From NCBI GenBank assembly GCA_026645575.1, contig JAPKMW010000015.1:1-64000 (forward strand): a stretch of DNA of 64,000 bases, written 5' to 3'. How positions within the stretch are numbered: the stretch's first letter is position 1; every line of letters begins with the position of its first letter. Under the pieces are notes generated by a model. That model was given only the letters and a program-made list of their open reading frames with translations, made no database searches and was not told where the DNA came from. Made by a program: the position numbers and the translations under genes. Below are positions 52,137 through 59,607 of this stretch, piece after piece. This DNA comes from Caldilineaceae bacterium (GTDB lineage Bacteria > Chloroflexota > Anaerolineae > Caldilineales > Caldilineaceae).

Positions 52137-53035
52137 CCATTGTCTTGCTCGAAACCATTCACCCAGATGCTGAAGCGCTCCTCGCCGCCCATGATCAGGT
52201 CGTCCTGGCGGAGTCACCAGCCGATTTGGGGACACGCATTCCCTACCATGATATTGTTGCGATTTTAACTCGTGGGCGGGGGCAGATTCGGCGTCCATTA
52301 CTGGAAGCCTGCCCCAATTTGCGGGTGGTGGCCCGTTGTGGCGTCGGCCTGGACAATATTGATGTGGCCGTTGCCCAGGAGCGGGGTATTGCCGTAGAAC
52401 GGGCGCCGGGTAGCACCACTATTGCTGTGGCGGAACATACATTACTGTTGATGTTAGGGTTGGCTCGGCGGCTCGACACCTTGGCCACTGCTGTCAAAGC
52501 CGGTAACTGGGCCGTGCGCAATAAGTACGAAGGCCACGATTTGTATGGTAAAACCCTCGGTATCATCGGCATGGGCGCAATTGGGCAACGGGTCGCTGCG
52601 TTGGCAACCGCCTTTGGCATGGACGTCTGTTACTGGAACCGCACCTCCAGAACACTGCCCTACCATCAGGTTGATCTCCCGACCTTGCTCCAACAAGCTG
52701 ATGTGGTAAGCATCCACAGCGCACTGGCGCCAGAGACGCACCACCTCCTTGGTGCGCATGAACTGGCGTTACTGAAACCAACAGCATTATTAATCAATAC
52801 CGCCCGTGGCGCCATTATTGACCCCGTTGCCTTGCGTGCGGCCATTGCTGCTAATCGCTTTGCTGGTTTTGGCGCCGATGTCCTCGACCAGGAGCCGCCG
52901 GAGCCAATGGATCCACTTTTGACCCACGAACGCGTCCTCATTACGCCACACACCTCCGCCTTGACCGCAGAAACCTACCGCGCCATGTGTATTCAGACCG
53001 TGCAGAATGTATTGGCTGTACTACGCGCCGCATGA
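52133..53035 (+). CDS. D-2-hydroxyacid dehydrogenase
   Basis: A 300-residue NAD-dependent enzyme starting at GTG 52133, overlapping the previous stop (GTGA). The Rossmann motif is GIIGMGAIGQRVA. Catalytic residues are Arg in NTARGAIID, Glu in DQEPPEP and His in TPHTSAL. It interconverts a 2-hydroxy acid and a 2-keto acid (family function), probably processing a product of the upstream enolase-family enzyme. The C-terminus is complete. Confidence 0.9.
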   Translation: MTIVLLETIHPDAEALLAAHDQVVLAESPADLGTRIPYHDIVAILTRGRGQIRRPLLEACPNLRVVARCGVGLDNIDVAVAQERGIAVERAPGSTTIAVAEHTLLLMLGLARRLDTLATAVKAGNWAVRNKYEGHDLYGKTLGIIGMGAIGQRVAALATAFGMDVCYWNRTSRTLPYHQVDLPTLLQQADVVSIHSALAPETHHLLGAHELALLKPTALLINTARGAIIDPVALRAAIAANRFAGFGADVLDQEPPEPMDPLLTHERVLITPHTSALTAETYRAMCIQTVQNVLAVLRAA

Positions 53036-53038
53036 CAT

Positions 53039-53105
53039 GAATTACGAGTTACGAATTACGAGTTACGAACGTTTGAGAAGAACCGTAACTCGTAATTCGT
53101 AACTC
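53039..53105. repeat. GAATTAC/GAGTTAC heptamer hairpin
   Basis: Four alternating heptamers GAATTAC, GAGTTAC, GAATTAC, GAGTTAC occupy 53039-53066. The last three (53046-53066) are exactly complemented by 53085-53105, a perfect 21-bp stem with an 18-nt loop. It lies between the dehydrogenase gene and the Rpn-type nuclease gene. Confidence 0.93.
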
Positions 53106-53166
53106 GTACCTCGTATGCTATAATCCCAACAACTGCATTCGTCTTTGCTGAAACAAGGAGTCTGCT

Positions 53167-53991
53167 ATGAAACAGGTGGCGCCTCTACGCTATGATGTGA
53201 TCTTCAAAAAGGCGTTCAGCGATCCGGAAATCTTTACCGCCTTTGTCTATGCCGTGCTGGGCATTCGCATTGAAATTGATAAGGTAGAAACTGAAAAATC
53301 GTTTGCGCTCCCCATTGGTCGTGTTGCTTCGCGCTTTGACCTCTTTGCCGAAGATACCAAAAACCGCATCATTGTCGATATTCAGCATGTCCGCTACCCT
53401 GATCACTATGATGCGTTTCTGTACTATCACTGTGCAGCCATTTTGGAGCAGGTGACGAAGGCAGAGAATTATCGTCCAAAACGTGCCGTCTATAGTATCA
53501 TTGTCCTCACTAGTGGTGATAAACAAGGGGTGGATTGGGCGTCGATTGAATTTGATCCCAAAACACGCGCCGGCAAAGGACTAGGTTTAATTCCCCATAA
53601 AGTAGTCTATCTTTGCCCCAAATATGCCAACGAAGATACGCCACCTGTTCTGCGTGAGTGGCTGGCAGCGATTGACGATACATTAGATAAAGAGGTCGAT
53701 GAGCGTAATTACCAAGATCCATTTATCCAACGTATCTTCCAGTTGATTGAGCAAGACCACATCTCGCCGGAAGAACGCGCCCGCATGTTTCAGGAATACA
53801 ACGAAGAGTATGTGAAACGGGAGGCTCGTCAGGAAGCGAAACAAGAAGGAAAAATCGAAATTGTTCGTGCGTTATTAGCAGAAGGGATGGCCCTACCGCT
53901 CATTGCCAGAGTAACCGGCCTGACCGAAACCGAGATTGCCCAATTACAAGAGACCGAAGCAAAGGATGATGCCCATGAAGAAGCTGATTAA
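53167..53991 (+). CDS. Rpn-type PD-(D/E)XK nuclease/putative transposase
   Basis: A 274-residue protein of the Rpn/PD-(D/E)XK transposase-like family: [16 protein letters not shown] at the N-terminus, [18 protein letters not shown] as catalytic core (Asp, then D-I-Q where family members often have E-x-Q), a middle [10 protein letters not shown] strand, and a C-terminal [15 protein letters not shown] plus [14 protein letters not shown] tail. Members promote recombination in E. coli. The end overlaps the dhaK start by 17 bp, so it interrupts the operon seamlessly. Start: ATG 53167 with AAGGAG upstream. Confidence 0.88.
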   Translation: MKQVAPLRYDVIFKKAFSDPEIFTAFVYAVLGIRIEIDKVETEKSFALPIGRVASRFDLFAEDTKNRIIVDIQHVRYPDHYDAFLYYHCAAILEQVTKAENYRPKRAVYSIIVLTSGDKQGVDWASIEFDPKTRAGKGLGLIPHKVVYLCPKYANEDTPPVLREWLAAIDDTLDKEVDERNYQDPFIQRIFQLIEQDHISPEERARMFQEYNEEYVKREARQEAKQEGKIEIVRALLAEGMALPLIARVTGLTETEIAQLQETEAKDDAHEEAD

Positions 53992-55045
53992 CGCCGTTGA
54001 AAATGTGGTGGTCGATCAACTGGACGGTATCGCCGCTGCCCACCCTGAGTTGAAAGTCAATATCAGTCCCCATTACATTATTCGGGGTGACGCACCGCTG
54101 GCCGGCAAAGTGGCTGTGATCTCCGGCGGCGGCAGCGGTCACGAGCCGATGCATGGTGGCTATGTCGGCCTGGGCATGTTGACCGGCGCTTGCCCCGGCG
54201 AAATGTTCACCTCGCCCACGCCCGATCAAATGTACGAATGTGCCAAAGTAGTGGACAGTGGCGCTGGTGTCCTCTTTCTGGTCAAGAACTATACCGGCGA
54301 TGTCCTCAGTTTTGAGACCGCCGCCGAATTGCTGCATGGCGACGGCGTCAAGGTGCAGAACATCTTGATCGATGACGATGTTGCTGTCAAAGATAGCCTC
54401 TACACCGCCGGTCGTCGCGGGGTGGGGACAACCGTCATTGTCGAAAAGATTGTCGGCGCGGCGGCGGAAGCGGGCTATGATCTCGACCAGTGTGCCGATC
54501 TGGCGCGCAAAACCAGCCAGGCTGGGCGTTCGATGGGTATGGCGCTCACCTCCTGTGTCGTCCCGGCCAAAGGTTCACCGATCTTTGCCCTGGGTGATGA
54601 CGAAATTGAAATCGGCATCGGCATTCATGGCGAACCAGGGCAGAAGCGCATGAAACTGGTCAGCGCCGATGAGATCACCACGATGCTGACTAATGAAATT
54701 CTCGACGATGCTCCCTACAGCCGCATTGTGCGTGAATGGGATCGCGATAATGGCGAGTGGATCGAAAAAAGCCTGACCGATGAACCTTTCCAGCGCGGCG
54801 ACGATGTGATCGCCTTTGTCAACAGCATGGGCGGCACCCCGCTTTCCGAACTCTATATTGTCTACCGTCAACTGGCCCGCCTTTGTGCCGACCGGGGCAT
54901 CAAGATTGTGCGCAATCTTGTCGGCCCCTACGTTACCTCCCTCGAAATGCAGGGCTGTTCGATTACGCTGGTCAAGGCTGATAGCGAGATTCTAAAGTTC
55001 TGGGACGCCCCCGTCAAAACGCCGGCATTACGTTGGGGGATTTGA
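53975..55045 (+). CDS. dhaK: Dihydroxyacetone kinase subunit DhaK
   Basis: Start at ATG 53975 (AAAGGATG upstream, within the Rpn gene). 356 residues. DhaK motifs: [30 protein letters not shown] (base Asp) and GIGIHGEPG with the substrate-binding His at residue 218. DhaK binds dihydroxyacetone covalently and DhaL supplies ADP-bound phosphate. Together with DhaL and the PTS protein downstream it forms the PEP-dependent kinase complex. Confidence 0.95.
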   Translation: MKKLINAVENVVVDQLDGIAAAHPELKVNISPHYIIRGDAPLAGKVAVISGGGSGHEPMHGGYVGLGMLTGACPGEMFTSPTPDQMYECAKVVDSGAGVLFLVKNYTGDVLSFETAAELLHGDGVKVQNILIDDDVAVKDSLYTAGRRGVGTTVIVEKIVGAAAEAGYDLDQCADLARKTSQAGRSMGMALTSCVVPAKGSPIFALGDDEIEIGIGIHGEPGQKRMKLVSADEITTMLTNEILDDAPYSRIVREWDRDNGEWIEKSLTDEPFQRGDDVIAFVNSMGGTPLSELYIVYRQLARLCADRGIKIVRNLVGPYVTSLEMQGCSITLVKADSEILKFWDAPVKTPALRWGI

Positions 55046-55048
55046 GTT

Positions 55049-55684
55049 ATGCAGATCACACAAGCACAACTGACTCGCTGGCTGGAAAAGTGCGCCACGG
55101 TGCTGGAAGCCAACAAAGCCTACCTGACCGAACTCGATTCTCCGATTGGCGACGCTGATCATGGCGTCAATATTGCGCGTGGTTTTGCGGCGATTGTCGC
55201 TAAGTTACCGACCGTGGCCGACAAAGATATTGGTCAATTACTCAAAATGACCGGCATGACCCTCATGTCTGCCGTTGGCGGCGCCAGTGGCCTGCTCTAT
55301 GGGAATTTCTTTTTGAAAGCAGCAGGGGTAGCCGGTAACAAAACTGCATTGACGGCGACTGAATTGGTGCAACTGCTGGAAGCCGGTCAAGAAGGCGTTG
55401 TCCAGCGCGGGCGCGCCGTCGTGGGTGACAAGACGATGATCGATGCTTGGGCGCCGGCCATTACCGCCTTATGGGATGCCGTCAATGCCGAACAAGCGCT
55501 GCCGGACGCGTTGACCGCCGCAGTTGCCGCCGCTGAAACCGGCATGAAAAGCACCATCCCTCTGCAAGCGCGCAAAGGACGCGCCAGTTATCTAGGCGAG
55601 CGAAGCATCGGTCATCAAGACCCCGGCGCTACCTCGACCCACCTGATCCTACAAGCGTTGTTAGATACTGTGAACGCCGGGTAA
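55049..55684 (+). CDS. dhaL: Dihydroxyacetone kinase subunit DhaL
   Basis: A 211-residue protein with the ADP/Mg-binding Asp cluster in LDSPIGDADHGVNIARGF and the helical barrel signature MSAVGGASGLLYGNFF and GDKTMIDAW. The C-terminus has ASYLGERSIGHQDPGATST. It starts 3 bp after dhaK. DhaL carries tightly bound ADP, which DhaM phosphorylates. Complete and normal length. Confidence 0.95.
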   Translation: MQITQAQLTRWLEKCATVLEANKAYLTELDSPIGDADHGVNIARGFAAIVAKLPTVADKDIGQLLKMTGMTLMSAVGGASGLLYGNFFLKAAGVAGNKTALTATELVQLLEAGQEGVVQRGRAVVGDKTMIDAWAPAITALWDAVNAEQALPDALTAAVAAAETGMKSTIPLQARKGRASYLGERSIGHQDPGATSTHLILQALLDTVNAG

Positions 55685-55689
55685 GACTC

Positions 55690-58230
55690 ATGGTTGGCAT
55701 CGTCATTGTCTCCCACAGCGCTACCCTGGCGGCAGGGGTCAAAGAACTGATCGCCCAGATGGCGCAAGATGTACCCTTTGCTCTGGCTGGCGGTACGGAA
55801 AACCCCGACGAACCCATCGGTACTGATCCCATTCGTGTCTTGCAGGCGATTGAGACCGTCTACAGCCCCGATGGCGTTCTCGTTCTCATGGATCTGGGCA
55901 GCGCGATCATGAGCGCCGAAGCCGCCATCGAGCTGTTGGCGCCAGAGCAGCAAGAACAGATCTACCTTTGTGAAGCGCCCTTGGTGGAAGGGGCATTGGC
56001 GGCGGCAGTGGCGGCGGCAGGTAACGCGGCCATTGATCGCGTTTTACAAGAAGCGCGCCAGGCTCAACCGGCCAAACTAGCCCAATTGGCGCCCATGTTG
56101 CGTTCTGCCCCGCCGACCCTTGTCATGGAAACGCCTCTCACCGGCAAGCCGACAACGACGCCTGACCTTACCCAACCCTTTGTGATTGCCAATCCTTTGG
56201 GGATTCATGCCCGCCCGGCGGCCCGCTTGGTTACGATTGCCAATGCGCACGACGCCGTGATTACGATCAGCAAAGGCGGACAGACCGCCGACGCCGCCAG
56301 TATCAACCAACTGATCACCTTGAGTGTTCGTCAGGGTGATCGCATAACCGTGCGCGCACAAGGCCCAGCGGCTGAAAATGCGCTGGCCGCTATTGCTGCC
56401 CTGATTGCTGATAATTTGGGCGACGCGCCAACCAATGCGTCTGCTTTGCCCAGTGCCAATTTATCCCCTGTGGCTGTACCAACTGTTCATTCGACAGGTC
56501 AGCAATGGCAAGGCATTCCGGTTGTCCCCGGCCTTGCGCTTGGCCCGGTGGTGGCAGTGACCGTAACGCCGCCATTGATCGAAAAACGACGCGTGAGCAA
56601 TGTGGCCGCCGAACGCATGCGCTACAAACAAGCCGTCAACACACTCTTGGACACCCTGGACGAGTTGGAGCAAACGCTGGCGGCGCGTACATTGGCCAGT
56701 GCAACCGCTGTAACGGATGCCATCGCAATCTTGACCGCCCAACGGATCATGTTGCTAGATCCGTACCTGACGGCGCAGGTTGAAGACCGGCTGGCGGCTG
56801 AAGCGTGTAATGTCGAGTGGGTCTGGCAACAAGTGGTGGCCGAAACGGCGGCCCAGTATGAAACGTTGGATGACGCCTATCTGCAGCATCGTGCGGTCGA
56901 TCTGCGCGATGTCGGGGCGCGCTTGTTGCGCGTCCTCAGCGGTCAGTCGCCAACGGTGCAATTGCCGACGGTCGCCGGCATTTTAACGGTTGCGGAGTTG
57001 ACGCCTTCCTTGGTTGCTGGGTTGGATCCGGCGCTCATTCTGGGCATTGTGACAGCCCGTGGCGGCGCTACTGACCACAGCGCAATTCTAGTGCGCACCT
57101 TAGGCATTCCCTTTGTCACTGCTGTGGCCGGCGCCACGCAGTTGACGCCAGGACAAACCGTTGCTTTGGATGGTGTAACCGGACGAGTTTGGCCTGATCC
57201 CGATCCCGCCACGGTTGCCGCCTTGACGGTGCAACGGGAAAGCTGGCTGGCGGAACGCATAGCCGTGCAAAACGCTGCCCAATTACCGGCAGTGATGCAA
57301 GATGGGACGACAATTGGGGTACTGGCGAATATTAGCGCCGTCCATGAAACCGAAATCGCCGTAGCGCAAGGGGCGACCGGGGTTGGCCTGTTCCGCACCG
57401 AGTTGCTCTTTATGGCGCAGGCGACGTTGCCTGACGAAGAAACCCAATTTCAACTCTACCGGCAAACTGCCATTGCCTTGGGTAACTACCCCTTGACCGT
57501 GCGCACGTTGGACATCGGTGGCGACAAACCATTGCCGCACCTGCCCATGCCGCCGGAAGCCAATCCCTTTCTTGGCTGGCGTGGGTTGCGCTATTGCCTC
57601 GACAACCCGGACCTCTTCCGTATCCAATTGCGTGCCCTGTTACGGGTTGCCGCCGACTTAGGGGATGCCCATCGGCTCAAACTGATGTTGCCGATGGTGA
57701 GTACAGTGGAGGAATTTCTAGCGGCTAAAGCCCTGGTTGCTGATGAAGCCGCACAATTGACGGCTGCGGGCCATTCCCTGACACACTTACCGCCGCTGGG
57801 CGTGATGATCGAAACCCCGGCCGCGGTCTTTCATGCTGTGCAATTTGCCCGGCAAGTTGACTTTTTCAGCATCGGCACCAACGATCTGACGCAGTATGTC
57901 ATGGCCGCCGACCGGGGGAATGCGCAGGTCGCCGCCTTGGTCAACGCCTTGCAGCCGTCCGTGATCCAGGCCATCGCCCAAGTGACGCAGGCTGCGCAAA
58001 ACGCCGGCATCCCGGTCAGTGTCTGCGGTGAATTGGCGGCTGATCCACGCGCTACGGCGTTGCTACTCGGGTTGGGTGTTACCGAATTGAGTATGAGTCC
58101 CCAAGCGGTGCCGGCCATCAAAGCGCAAATTCGCCGGCTTGATCAGGAACGGGCCAGAACCATTGCCCACCATGTTCTTACTTTGACCTCAGTTGCGGCA
58201 GTTGAAGCGTATCTAGCTGCTGAAAGTTGA
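55690..58230 (+). CDS. dhaM: DhaM-HPr-Enzyme I fusion (PTS phosphotransferase)
   Basis: An 846-residue protein with three domains. Residues 1-130 are DhaM (EIIA-Man-like) with phospho-His 9 in VSHSA. Residues about 160-245 are HPr with His 173 in LGIHARPAA. Residues about 270-846 are Enzyme I with His 463 in GGATDHSAI and PEP-binding motifs GVGLFRTELL, GGDKPL, TNDLTQYVMAADRGN and VCGELAADP. All relay residues are present, so one protein can move phosphate from PEP to DhaL. No other PTS gene is in the window. The 3' end overlaps the convergent MFS gene by 18 bp. Confidence 0.95.
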   Translation: MVGIVIVSHSATLAAGVKELIAQMAQDVPFALAGGTENPDEPIGTDPIRVLQAIETVYSPDGVLVLMDLGSAIMSAEAAIELLAPEQQEQIYLCEAPLVEGALAAAVAAAGNAAIDRVLQEARQAQPAKLAQLAPMLRSAPPTLVMETPLTGKPTTTPDLTQPFVIANPLGIHARPAARLVTIANAHDAVITISKGGQTADAASINQLITLSVRQGDRITVRAQGPAAENALAAIAALIADNLGDAPTNASALPSANLSPVAVPTVHSTGQQWQGIPVVPGLALGPVVAVTVTPPLIEKRRVSNVAAERMRYKQAVNTLLDTLDELEQTLAARTLASATAVTDAIAILTAQRIMLLDPYLTAQVEDRLAAEACNVEWVWQQVVAETAAQYETLDDAYLQHRAVDLRDVGARLLRVLSGQSPTVQLPTVAGILTVAELTPSLVAGLDPALILGIVTARGGATDHSAILVRTLGIPFVTAVAGATQLTPGQTVALDGVTGRVWPDPDPATVAALTVQRESWLAERIAVQNAAQLPAVMQDGTTIGVLANISAVHETEIAVAQGATGVGLFRTELLFMAQATLPDEETQFQLYRQTAIALGNYPLTVRTLDIGGDKPLPHLPMPPEANPFLGWRGLRYCLDNPDLFRIQLRALLRVAADLGDAHRLKLMLPMVSTVEEFLAAKALVADEAAQLTAAGHSLTHLPPLGVMIETPAAVFHAVQFARQVDFFSIGTNDLTQYVMAADRGNAQVAALVNALQPSVIQAIAQVTQAAQNAGIPVSVCGELAADPRATALLLGLGVTELSMSPQAVPAIKAQIRRLDQERARTIAHHVLTLTSVAAVEAYLAAES

Positions 58231-59475
58231 TTCTCCTTCAACCAAGCGATGGGCTACCGTTTGTGGTTCACGCACAAAAGCCACCAGCACCAACAGACTG
58301 GCCACCAGCGCAATCACCGAAACGATAGACAGCCCGCCCACTCCATACGTAACATAGAGCCACGGCCCAGTGATATTTGCCAGGGCGCCACTCACCATCA
58401 CAAAGGCCGAGCCGAGCGACATCATCTTGCCCCGTTGGTCGGGCACTTGTTCACTCAGGAGTGAAATTTGGCTGACAATGCCAAATTCAAAGAAGCCGCG
58501 CGTGATGGCAATACTTGCAACAGCAAGCGGCAGGGCCACGTTGAGAAAAGGTAAAAGCACATAGCCGAACAACATGGCCGTCGTGCCGATCAAGACGCTG
58601 CGCCGCTTCCCCAGCCGATCCGTAAAGAGACTCACTGAAACGCTGCCGATCAAATCGGCGCACCCCATCAACAGCGCCACTGACCCTAATGCCGCTGCGC
58701 CCAGCCCATACTGATCACTGAGCCAGGTGCCATAGATCATCATCAGATGCATCCCCGCATAAAAGAGCAACGCATCGGCCAGAATGGCGCTGTAGGCCGA
58801 CCGCGACCGCTCACCCAGATCAAAAAAATCGCTGATCCGGTCTGAAAGGGAAGCAGAAATCACTGCCTTCGGCGCTGGACTGTGCTGTTGGTCGGCGTGC
58901 GCCGGCGGCAGGAGACTAAAGAGCAGCCAACTCACCCCAATCCCGCCGGCCAGCACAAAGAGCGGCATCCGCCAGTCCGTTGCTGCAATCAGGTAACCCA
59001 TGAGAAACAGCCCGACAATTCCCGCTAACGCCCAGGAGTATTCCAGAATACCCAAGCCGCGCGCCCGAATGGCATAGGGCAGACGGGCGCTCAAGTAGGC
59101 ATGTAAAGTGGGAACAAAACCAGACTGACCTAGCCCCATGAGGATCATGCCGACGACGAGCGAGACCATGCCGCCGCCGCTCCCCACCAACAGCAAGCCG
59201 ACCACAATCGCTACGAGCGCCAGGCGCATCATGCGCCGGTAGCCATGACGGTCCGCCAGCGCGCCAAGGAGCGGCGTAAAGATGCCGGTGACTAACCGCA
59301 AACTCATTAGTCGGCCCAGCGTGACAACATCCACCCCCAAGCCGGCGGCAAAGATGGTCAAAAATGGATTAAAGAGTTGGGCAACGGTGTCGGTCAGGAG
59401 ACGGGCAGTGATGCTCAAACCCATTAACTGAGGAAAGGCGAGGTCGGTGCGCTGATTGTCAAGCTGCTTTTCCAC
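58213..59475 (-). CDS. MFS transporter
   Basis: Start chosen at GTG 59475 (AAAGGAACC upstream); a longer frame to 59580 would translate a hairpin. About 420 residues with twelve membrane helices. MFS motif A is visible in GALADRHGYRRMMRLAL after helix 2, and the second half repeats the pattern (SLFTDRLGKRRSVLIG). Likely a drug or metabolite exporter, substrate unknown. It converges on dhaM with an 18-bp overlap. Confidence 0.88.
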   Translation of the reverse strand: MEKQLDNQRTDLAFPQLMGLSITARLLTDTVAQLFNPFLTIFAAGLGVDVVTLGRLMSLRLVTGIFTPLLGALADRHGYRRMMRLALVAIVVGLLLVGSGGGMVSLVVGMILMGLGQSGFVPTLHAYLSARLPYAIRARGLGILEYSWALAGIVGLFLMGYLIAATDWRMPLFVLAGGIGVSWLLFSLLPPAHADQQHSPAPKAVISASLSDRISDFFDLGERSRSAYSAILADALLFYAGMHLMMIYGTWLSDQYGLGAAALGSVALLMGCADLIGSVSVSLFTDRLGKRRSVLIGTTAMLFGYVLLPFLNVALPLAVASIAITRGFFEFGIVSQISLLSEQVPDQRGKMMSLGSAFVMVSGALANITGPWLYVTYGVGGLSIVSVIALVASLLVLVAFVREPQTVAHRLVEGESTFSS

Positions 59476-59534
59476 AAACGGTTCCTTTGGTTGGTGAGGG
59501 TCAAAAGAAATGTAGGCGCCTGGAAGGCCACCGC

Positions 59535-59582
59535 CCCTTGCGGTCGCCCCCATCTCGTTGAAGAACCGGGGCGACCGCAAGG
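59535..59582. repeat. GC-rich hairpin upstream of the MFS gene
   Basis: CCTTGCGGTCGCCCC (59536-59550) pairs exactly with GGGGCGACCGCAAGG (59568-59582). The flanks extend the similarity: GTAGGCGC before the left arm and GCGCCCCTAC after the right. Typical of the dispersed intergenic hairpins here, but GC-rich and without heptamers. Confidence 0.8.
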
Positions 59583-59607
59583 GTGCGCCCCTACGGGAGA
59601 TTCACTC

